From assembly GCA_937879875.1 (NCBI GenBank), contig CALFMN010000256.1:1-10157 (forward strand): a stretch of DNA of 10,157 nt, written 5' to 3'. Under the pieces are notes generated by a model. The model searched no databases. It saw only the letters and a program-made list of their open reading frames with translations, and was not told the DNA's origin. The DNA is from an uncultured Chloroflexota bacterium. GTDB taxonomy: Bacteria > Chloroflexota > Dehalococcoidia > CAUJGQ01. The position numbers and the translations under genes were made by a program. Shown here one piece after another: positions 4,408 through 10,157 of this stretch; the stretch's first letter is position 1, and every line of letters begins with the position of its first letter.

Positions 4408-6528
4408 GTGCAGCCCGAGGATGGCGGATTCGGGCTTCTCTTCGCGAACATCCACGAGGCGGTGATCGTCGCCGACGCGGGATCGGGCCGCATTCGTCTG
4501 TGGAACCCGGCGGCAGAAGCGATCTTCGGCTACAGCGCGGCCGAGGCGCTCGGTCTTACTTTGGACGATCTGGTGCCGTTGCACCTCCATGCGGGACAGC
4601 CGGCCGGCGTCTTGCGCTACGACGCGAGCGGGAATGGTCCGCCGATCGATTCCAGCCGGCCAACTGAACTGCCGGCGCTGACCAAAAGCGGCGACGCGAT
4701 CACGATCGAGCTGACGCTGACGGCGGCCGCCGGCCCGCGGGCCGGCGAGCCGTCGCTTGACGGCTGCGTGATCGCGATCGTACGCGACGTGACCGAGCGC
4801 CTCCGTGCCGCGGAGGAGCATGCCGCGCGGCTGGCCGAACACAGCGGACGCATGCAGGCCGAGGCCGCCGAGCAGCGCATTGCCGGCGTCCTCGAACGCA
4901 TGAGCGACGCCTTTTTCGCGCTGGATGGCGAGTGGCGCTTCGCCTACCTGAACGGCCAGGCCGAGCGCCTGCTGGGCCGCGCCCGCGCCGAACTCGCCGG
5001 CCGCTCGATCTGGGAAGCATTTCCGGCGTTGCGGACCACCGCGCTCTACCAGGAGACACGGCGCGCCGCCGTCGAGGGCACCGCCGTCCATTTCGAGGAG
5101 AGCTTGCCGCCCGCGGGCACCTGGTTCGAGATCCACGCGTATCCGGCGGACGACGGCATCTCGGTGTATCTGCAGGACATTACCGATCGCCGTCGCGCCG
5201 ACGAAGATCTGGAGCGGCTGGCGCTGCACGATACGCTGACCGGCCTGCCGAATCGGACGTTGTTTCAGGACCGCCTGGAGCAGGCGATTCACGTCGCGCA
5301 GCGCCAGGGCGATACGCTCGCCCTGCTCTTTCTCGATCTCGATCGCTTCAAAGAGATCAACGACACCTTTGGCCACCATGCCGGCGATCTGCTCTTGCAG
5401 GAGGTCGGGCGGCGGCTGCCGCAGGTGTTGCGCGAATCGGACACGGTGGCGCGGCTGGGCGGCGATGAGTTCGCCGTGGTGCTGCCCGAAGCGAGCGCTG
5501 CGACGGCGCACATCGCCGCCGAAAAGCTGTTGATGGCCCTGGTGCGGCCCTGCGTGGTCGAGGGCTACCGGCTCGATGTCGGCGGCAGCATCGGCATCGC
5601 GCTCTACCCCGAGCACGCGGGCGATGCGGTGAACCTGATGCGCTACGCCGACATCGCCATGTACGCGGCCAAGCGCAGCGGCGCCGGTATGATGCTGTAC
5701 AGTCCGGACGTGGACTGGCACAGCCCCGGCCGGCTGGCACTGCTCAGCGAGCTGCGTCAGGCGCTCGTCACGAATGAGCTGGTGCTGCACTACCAGCCGG
5801 TGGTGCGCTTCGCCACCGGCCACACCACGCGCGTGGAGGCGCTGGTGCGCTGGCAGCACCCGCGCTACAACCTGCTCTCTCCCGACCAGTTCGTGCCGCT
5901 CGCCGAACGTACGGGCTTGATCAACGACCTCACGCGCTGGGTGCTGGAAGCGGGCATCAGCCAGTGCGCCGCCTGGCAGCGCGCGGGGCTGAGCACCGGC
6001 CTCGCGGTCAATCTCTCTGCCCGCAACTTGCACGACCCGGAACTGCCCGACACGATCGCCGCGTTGTTGCAAGAACACGGCTTGCCCGCGTCCAATCTGA
6101 AGCTGGAGCTGACGGAAAGCAGCATCATGGCCGACCCCGACGCGGCGCTGGTGGTGCTGCAGCAGTTGCGGAGCACGGGCGTGCGCATCGCGATCGACGA
6201 CTTCGGCACGGGCTACTCATCGCTTGCTTATCTGCGGCGGCTGCCGGTGGACGAGATCAAGATCGACAAGTCGTTCGTGCTGGATATGGCGACGAACGAG
6301 AACGACGCGGTGATCGTGCGCTCGGCGATCGAGCTGGCGCACGCGCTCGGGCTGCAGGTGGTGGCCGAAGGCGTCGAGGACGCCGAGACCTGGGAGCGCC
6401 TGGCTCAGCTCGGTTGCGACGCGGGCCAGGCGTTCTACATGGCGCGGCCGATGCCGGCCGCAGAGATGGGCCGTTGGCTGCAGCAACCCGGCCGCCAGCC
6501 GCCGGCCGGCGCCGCCGCGCAGACGTAA
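4408..6528 (+). CDS. PAS-PAS-GGDEF-EAL cyclic-di-GMP synthase/phosphodiesterase
   Basis: 706 residues from GTG 4408 (716 from ATG 4378). Order: PAS (about 12-130), PAS (about 158-262), GGDEF (267-430), EAL (441-690). The cyclase half has DTLTGLPNR, FLDLDRFKEIND, an intact GGDEF (351-355) and RESD (342-345) five residues before it, the normal spacing of the inhibitory site. The EAL half keeps E477 of EAL, N535, E567, DDFGTGYSS (D597, D598), KIDKSF (K618), E654 and Q674, so all expected metal and catalytic residues appear present. By family knowledge it could both make c-di-GMP from GTP and hydrolyse it to pGpG; which dominates cannot be read from sequence. There is no signal peptide or membrane helix, so it is probably a cytoplasmic sensor. 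PAS ligands are unknown. It is divergent from lapA and convergent with the deacylase gene. Confidence 0.95.
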   Translation: MQPEDGGFGLLFANIHEAVIVADAGSGRIRLWNPAAEAIFGYSAAEALGLTLDDLVPLHLHAGQPAGVLRYDASGNGPPIDSSRPTELPALTKSGDAITIELTLTAAAGPRAGEPSLDGCVIAIVRDVTERLRAAEEHAARLAEHSGRMQAEAAEQRIAGVLERMSDAFFALDGEWRFAYLNGQAERLLGRARAELAGRSIWEAFPALRTTALYQETRRAAVEGTAVHFEESLPPAGTWFEIHAYPADDGISVYLQDITDRRRADEDLERLALHDTLTGLPNRTLFQDRLEQAIHVAQRQGDTLALLFLDLDRFKEINDTFGHHAGDLLLQEVGRRLPQVLRESDTVARLGGDEFAVVLPEASAATAHIAAEKLLMALVRPCVVEGYRLDVGGSIGIALYPEHAGDAVNLMRYADIAMYAAKRSGAGMMLYSPDVDWHSPGRLALLSELRQALVTNELVLHYQPVVRFATGHTTRVEALVRWQHPRYNLLSPDQFVPLAERTGLINDLTRWVLEAGISQCAAWQRAGLSTGLAVNLSARNLHDPELPDTIAALLQEHGLPASNLKLELTESSIMADPDAALVVLQQLRSTGVRIAIDDFGTGYSSLAYLRRLPVDEIKIDKSFVLDMATNENDAVIVRSAIELAHALGLQVVAEGVEDAETWERLAQLGCDAGQAFYMARPMPAAEMGRWLQQPGRQPPAGAAAQT

Positions 6529-6604
6529 AATGCCCGCCACACGAGCCGCGTGCAGCTCAACCCAGGATCCCCCCGAAGCGCACTGCATCGGCCGCGGATC
6601 TCGA

Positions 6605-6639
6605 AGCCTCCGCGCGTTTGACAGAAGGGCGTGGAGGCT
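6605..6639. terminator. Hairpin between convergent genes
   Basis: AGCCTCCGCGC (6605-6615) pairs with GCGTGGAGGCT (6629-6639) over 11 positions with one G-T pair and a 13-base loop. It lies 76 bases after the GGDEF-EAL stop and 24 bases after the deacylase stop on the other strand, where a two-way terminator would be expected. No T-run follows on either side. Confidence 0.4.
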
Positions 6640-6663
6640 ATCAGGGCGGCCCACCCCGCCGGC

Positions 6664-8157
6664 TCACTCCTCGCGGAAGCGCAGCAGGCGGCCCGTACCC
6701 GCGCCGGTGTGCCTGCCGTTTTCGCAGGCGATGGCGCCGTTGACGACGACCAACGCGATGCCCTCCGGCTCCTGCATCGGCGCGTCGTAGGTCGCGGTGT
6801 CGCGCACGGTCTGCGGGTCGAAGAGCACCACATCGGCGTAAGCGCCCGCGCGCAGCACGCCGCGGCCGCTGATGCCGAAGCGCGCTGCCGGCAGCGACGT
6901 CATGCGCCGCACCATCTCCTCCAGCGTCGCCACGCCCCGCTCGCGCACGTAGCGGCCCAGCACACGCGGGAACGTGCCGAACAGGCGCGGGTGCGGCAGC
7001 CCCTCCAGCACGGGAATGCCGTCCGAGCCGATCATCACCGCCGGGTGGCGCAGGTTCGTCTCCACGTCGTCTTCGCTCATCGTGAACTGGATCACGACCG
7101 TCTCGCGCCCCTCGCCCTGCACGATGCGCTCCGCCGCCTGGTCGTAGGGCAGGTCCAGCTCGTCCGCGACCTCGGCCACGGTCTTGCCCTGCCACTCTGC
7201 ATGGCCCGGACAGGTGGCGATGCGGATCAGCGGCGCATAGTCGGGATCGGTGAACGAGCCGAGCCGCCAGAGCGCCTCCAGCCGCGTGCTGCCAGCGGGG
7301 TAGGGATAGACGTCGAGCGTCACGTCCTGGCCCGCCGCCCGTGCCCGATCGACTTTGGCCAACGACTCATTGACCAGCCCCCAGACGCGACGGCCGCCCG
7401 CCTTGTGGTGGGAGATATGCACGGCGCAGCCGGCGTCGCGGCCGATCGTCAGCGTCTCTTCGACGGCTTCGAGCAGCTTGTCCGACTCGTTGCGCATATG
7501 CGTGGCGTAGACGCCGCCGCGCGGCGCAATCGCGCGGCAGAGTGCGGCGATCTCGTCCGTCTCGGCCCAGCGGTTCGGCTCGTAGATCAGGCCGGTGGAG
7601 AGGCCGCAGGCGCCCTGCTCCATCGCCTGTTCGACCCAGCCGCGCATCCGCGCCAGCTCGCCGGGGCTCGGCGCACGTTGCGCGTTGCGCATGGAGGCGT
7701 AGCGCAAGGTGCCCATGCCGGCCAGCGCGATCGCGTTCACGGCGGGCCTCCGCGCCGCCACTGCCTGCCGGTAGCCGTCCAGATCGTCCCAGGTGACCGG
7801 CGAGCCGCCGAGGCCGAGGATGGCCGATTCGGCCACCATGCGCCCCGCGGCCTGCGCGGCGGGCGCCACGGCGAAGCCGCAGTTGCCGGTTACGCATGTC
7901 GTGACGCCCTGCGCCAGCTTGAAGCGCATCTCAGGATAGCGCAGCAGGGCGCCATCGTCGTGCGTGTGCGTGTCGATGAAGCCGGGCGCCAGCGCCTTAC
8001 CGCCCGCGTCGATCTCGCGCCGGCCCGCGCCCGGCACGGCGCCAAGCAGCGCGATGCGCTCATCGTTGATCGCCAGATCGCCGGGAATGGACGGGCCGCC
8101 GCTGCCGTCGATCAGGCGGGCGTTGCGAATCACGAGGTCGTGGCTGGCTGAGGGCAT
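6664..8157 (-). CDS. N-acyl-D-amino-acid deacylase (D-aminoacylase), amidohydrolase superfamily
   Basis: 497 residues. It should hydrolyse an N-acyl-D-amino acid to a D-amino acid and a carboxylate, in the cytoplasm (no signal peptide). The amidohydrolase barrel shows GFIDTHTHDD (H64, H66), GNCGF (C93), YATHMRNE (H220), ISHHK (H250) and GSDG (D379). This set, with a cysteine in place of the usual carboxylated lysine as metal bridge, is the hallmark of D-aminoacylases; in the Alcaligenes enzyme the ligands are, from memory, H67, H69, C96, H220, H250 and D366. The N-terminal segment (DLVIRNARLIDGSG) and the C-terminal segment (GAYADVVLFDP) form the usual small beta domain. Start: ATG 8157 has GGAG (8170-8167) nine bases upstream, while the ATG at 8196 lacks one. 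The secreted-protein gene ends 90 bp upstream on the same strand. Substrate side chain is not predictable; related dihydropyrimidinase-like activity is less likely. Confidence 0.93.
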   Translation of the reverse strand: MPSASHDLVIRNARLIDGSGGPSIPGDLAINDERIALLGAVPGAGRREIDAGGKALAPGFIDTHTHDDGALLRYPEMRFKLAQGVTTCVTGNCGFAVAPAAQAAGRMVAESAILGLGGSPVTWDDLDGYRQAVAARRPAVNAIALAGMGTLRYASMRNAQRAPSPGELARMRGWVEQAMEQGACGLSTGLIYEPNRWAETDEIAALCRAIAPRGGVYATHMRNESDKLLEAVEETLTIGRDAGCAVHISHHKAGGRRVWGLVNESLAKVDRARAAGQDVTLDVYPYPAGSTRLEALWRLGSFTDPDYAPLIRIATCPGHAEWQGKTVAEVADELDLPYDQAAERIVQGEGRETVVIQFTMSEDDVETNLRHPAVMIGSDGIPVLEGLPHPRLFGTFPRVLGRYVRERGVATLEEMVRRMTSLPAARFGISGRGVLRAGAYADVVLFDPQTVRDTATYDAPMQEPEGIALVVVNGAIACENGRHTGAGTGRLLRFREE

Positions 8158-8247
8158 GACGCACCGCTCCGTTGGCTGGTTTTCTGGCCCGCGCATACCG
8201 GCCGGCGACGAGTTTCCGTGTAGCGAGGACCAGGCGCCGCCGGGTCG

Positions 8248-9873
8248 TCAGTGCGCCGCGTGCAGCGTGATCTGCATCTGCCCCGTTACGCCCTGCAACT
8301 GGCCGTTGGCGTTCGCCGTACCAGTGGCGCCGTCCTTCGCCGCCACGTCGATCGGATTGAAGAACATACTGCTCGGGAAGCCGACACCCGGCACCGAGAT
8401 CGGCCCGCTCAGCTGACCGCAGTTGAAGTTGATCGACTGCGGGCCGGTGGCGCTGAAGCTCAGGTGCAGCGTTTGACCGCTGAGCGAGCCCGACACCGTG
8501 ACGTTGCCCGAGTACGGGATCGGAGCGCAACTCAGATCGGGAACGTTGATCGTCTCCTGCCCCTGCCACGAGCCCTGCCCGCTTACCTGGCCGCCGGCAA
8601 CGCTGATCTGCACCGTGAACGTTCCGTTGACCTGGGCGATGTTTTGCGGCCCCGCGAGCATGAAGGTGCCGTCACCGCTGAAGGCGCAGCTCTGGGCGCA
8701 GTCGTTGGCGGCGGGCGTAGGCGTGGGCGATGCCGCCGGCGCCGCGGCAGACGGCCCTCCGGGAGCCACGGATAATGGCGGCGGCACGACGATCGGCGGG
8801 CTGGCCAGCACTGTGCCCGCGAGGCTCCAGAAGGCATCCTGCGGCGGCTGGCCCAGGCTGGCGGCGAAGAAGGACGAGCGCAGCAGGGCGCCGAAGCCCG
8901 CCAGGTTCTGTGCAGCCGCCTGACGCGGCAGCAGGCCGAGATAGGACATGCGCGGCCCGTTCTGCGCCAGCGAGACGCCGTCGGCTTCCGCCGCCTGCGC
9001 CGCCTTTTGCGCCGCCGCGATCTCGGCGTCCGCCTGGCCAGGGTTGCCCGCGGCCGCGGCGTCGCGTGCCCGTGCCAGCGCCTCGCGCACCTGCACCTCA
9101 CTGGTGCGCTGCACGTCCGAAAGCGGCGGCAACAGGCCGCTGCCCGCCTGGCGCAGGCCGTCTTCGGCGGCGGCGCGCAGGTCATCCATCGCCGATTGCA
9201 CCTGGTCGTACTGCCGCGCCTGCACCAGCTCCCCCGCGACGGTACCAAGCTGGTCCATGTTGCCGCGATCCGTGGGATTGGCGGTCAGCGCCTGCTGGAG
9301 TTGCCGCACCTGATCGGCAAGGTCGCCGGCGGGCGCTTTGCCCAGCGTGATCGCGCCGCCCGCCTGCGCGACGAGGAAGGCGCCCTGACCGGGCTGTAGC
9401 TCGTTCACCTGGCGGTAGCCGTTGACCGGGTCGTAGGTCATCGTCATGTCGGCGCCGTCGACGCGCACGGCATCCGTTGCCGAAGGGTCGCCGGCCAGCA
9501 CGAAGCTGCCGGGCGGCGCAACCACACGGCTGAACTCGGCGGCGGTGCGGCCGAGCGTGATCGTCGAGTCCTGGGCGAAGTAGACCCAGGCGGCGCGGCC
9601 GCCCACCAGCTCGCCCTGACCGAGCGGCACGTAGCCGGCATCGCCGGGGCCGAGCGCGTAGGCCGGGCCAACGGCGCCGATCAGCTCCGTGCCCGTCGGC
9701 ACCGAGACGAGGTTCCAGCCGGCGTGATAGGTGACCGTCGCGTCGCTCGCCTGCGCCGCCGCATACGGAGCGCGGCGATCGCCGCCCCAGAGCAGCATCG
9801 AGCAAAGACCAAACGAGCAGACGGCGAGTGCAAGCGACGACAGCCGGCGCCAGCAGGCGGGATTCGAAGGCAT
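8248..9873 (-). CDS. Secreted protein of unknown function with GWNLVSVP domain and C-terminal beta domain
   Basis: 541 residues. ATG 9873 has GGAG (9883-9880) six bases upstream; the ATG at 9885 has no ribosome site and overlaps that motif. Residues 1-40 form a signal peptide (RR, hydrophobic 11-29, AYAAA-type end). Residues 46-180 begin YHAGWNLVSVP, a segment recurring in secreted proteins of Chloroflexota and relatives, and contain two similar halves: GRAAWVYFAQDSTITLGRT (92-110) and GQGAFLVAQAGGAITLGKA (162-180). Residues 183-300 are Ala/Gln-rich and helical, probably coiled coil. A Pro-rich linker follows (358-389, SPTPTPAA). Residues 391-541 are Gly/Ser/Thr-rich with predicted beta strands and four cysteines (391, 395, 449, 485). 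No anchor, sortase signal or catalytic motif is seen, so it is probably released or loosely cell-bound. The deacylase gene follows after 90 bp on the same strand; co-transcription is possible. Confidence 0.85.
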   Translation of the reverse strand: MPSNPACWRRLSSLALAVCSFGLCSMLLWGGDRRAPYAAAQASDATVTYHAGWNLVSVPTGTELIGAVGPAYALGPGDAGYVPLGQGELVGGRAAWVYFAQDSTITLGRTAAEFSRVVAPPGSFVLAGDPSATDAVRVDGADMTMTYDPVNGYRQVNELQPGQGAFLVAQAGGAITLGKAPAGDLADQVRQLQQALTANPTDRGNMDQLGTVAGELVQARQYDQVQSAMDDLRAAAEDGLRQAGSGLLPPLSDVQRTSEVQVREALARARDAAAAGNPGQADAEIAAAQKAAQAAEADGVSLAQNGPRMSYLGLLPRQAAAQNLAGFGALLRSSFFAASLGQPPQDAFWSLAGTVLASPPIVVPPPLSVAPGGPSAAAPAASPTPTPAANDCAQSCAFSGDGTFMLAGPQNIAQVNGTFTVQISVAGGQVSGQGSWQGQETINVPDLSCAPIPYSGNVTVSGSLSGQTLHLSFSATGPQSINFNCGQLSGPISVPGVGFPSSMFFNPIDVAAKDGATGTANANGQLQGVTGQMQITLHAAH

Positions 9874-10015
9874 CGGACTCTCCATGCCGCCGCGGCGTGG
9901 CAGCGGCTCGTGGCGTGCGTTCAGTATCCGTGCGCCGGGGCCAGCGGGGAAGCGGCAGGGCTGGATCGTGGATCAGACAATGCCTGTTGCGGCGCGCGGC
10001 GGGGCACCTAACCCT

Positions 10016-10035
10016 GCTTTGCCTGACGGCAAAGC
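10016..10035. repeat. Perfect 8-bp hairpin, first of three in tandem
   Basis: GCTTTGCC (10016-10023) and GGCAAAGC (10028-10035) pair perfectly around TGAC. It lies about 143 bases upstream of the secreted-protein start. One base separates it from the next hairpin. Confidence 0.75.
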
Positions 10036-10036
10036 G

Positions 10037-10061
10037 GTCCCTTCCCGAGCCGGGAAGGGAC
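10037..10061. terminator. Perfect 11-bp GC-rich hairpin, possible terminator
   Basis: GTCCCTTCCCG (10037-10047) and CGGGAAGGGAC (10051-10061) pair perfectly around the 3-base loop AGC. The strong stem and tight loop are terminator-like, but TCTTGG on one side and CGCTTTG on the other are only weakly T-rich. It may close a gene beyond the right edge, or form part of the leader of the secreted-protein gene. Confidence 0.5.
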
Positions 10062-10063
10062 TC

Positions 10064-10077
10064 TTGGAGCGCTCCAA
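10064..10077. repeat. Perfect 14-bp palindrome TTGGAGCGCTCCAA
   Basis: Self-complementary over all 14 bases with no spacer, two bases from the preceding hairpin. With no loop it suits a protein-binding site better than an RNA hairpin. It is followed by a weak CGTC-GAGC-GACG stem (10079-10090). Confidence 0.6.
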
Positions 10078-10157
10078 TCGTCGAGCGACGGCGGATAGCG
10101 TCCCCCGAGGTGGTGTCCATCGAGGTGCTTGAGGGCACGGGGCACCGGTGCGATGCC

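Noticed and set aside
3934..6078. Very long minus-strand open frame (714 codons) antisense to the GGDEF-EAL gene
   Set aside because: Only its last 83 residues (LapA domain) look like protein. The rest is the mirror of a strongly coding GC-rich gene on the other strand.
7367..8151. Plus-strand and alternate-frame open frames across the deacylase gene
   Set aside because: Shadows of the minus-strand gene, which has the full set of metal ligands.
9182..10138. Minus-strand 318-codon frame overlapping the secreted-protein start
   Set aside because: Arg-rich out-of-frame shadow; the secreted protein has a signal peptide and ribosome site in the other frame.
1..10157. Defence island, prophage, integrase, transposase, tRNA or rRNA
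   Set aside because: None of the genes, terminal repeats or RNA structures expected for these could be found on either strand.

Overview
GC-rich bacterial DNA carrying six intact or near-intact protein genes, one clear gene remnant and one probable decayed gene. I place the source tentatively in Chloroflexota (Thermomicrobia-like) or a related high-GC monoderm lineage. The grounds are an LPNTG wall-sorting signal on a secreted protein, a secreted protein with a GWNLVSVP segment and a Pro/Thr linker, the actinobacterial/chloroflexal look of the MMPL tail, and dispersed GGGAGAGGGG-type intergenic hairpins. The taxon is inference; no rRNA, tRNA or marker gene is present.

Layout. Positions 1-843 hold no intact gene. 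A minus-strand decayed reading frame (about 633-171) can be followed through one in-frame TGA and one frame change. At 844-2265 (minus) lies a DUF3494 (ice-binding-protein-like) surface protein: signal peptide, beta-solenoid domain, Pro/Thr/Ala low-complexity stalk, LPNTG signal, membrane helix. A 39-bp piece encoding the end of its anchor is duplicated just past its stop codon. Positions 2266-3011 carry no recognisable gene, only an AT-rich island (possible promoter) and hairpins. At 3012-3326 (plus) is the C-terminal tail of an MMPL/RND-type membrane protein without the rest of the gene. It is followed by a 260-bp intergenic stretch rich in direct and inverted repeats.

A minus-strand pair follows: lapA-domain membrane protein (4185-3934) and DUF1330 protein (3878-3588). 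Divergent from it is a PAS-PAS-GGDEF-EAL cyclic-di-GMP enzyme (4408-6528, plus) whose catalytic motifs and inhibitory site all look intact. The 190-220 bp between the two divergent genes contains a perfect 14-bp palindrome, TGTACACGTGTACA. Convergent to the GGDEF-EAL gene is an N-acyl-D-amino-acid deacylase (8157-6664, minus). Upstream of it on the same strand is a secreted protein of unknown function (9873-8248), preceded by three back-to-back palindromes (10016-10077).

How the genes may work together: apart from the lapA/DUF1330 pair and the two-gene minus-strand run 9873-6664, there is no strong operon structure. A cell-surface theme (wall-anchored DUF3494 protein, secreted GWNLVSVP protein, c-di-GMP turnover) is suggestive but unproven. 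I see no defence system, CRISPR array, integrase, transposase or complete mobile element. The most unusual signals are the duplicated anchor tail, the decayed gene, the truncated MMPL gene and the repeat-dense spacers.
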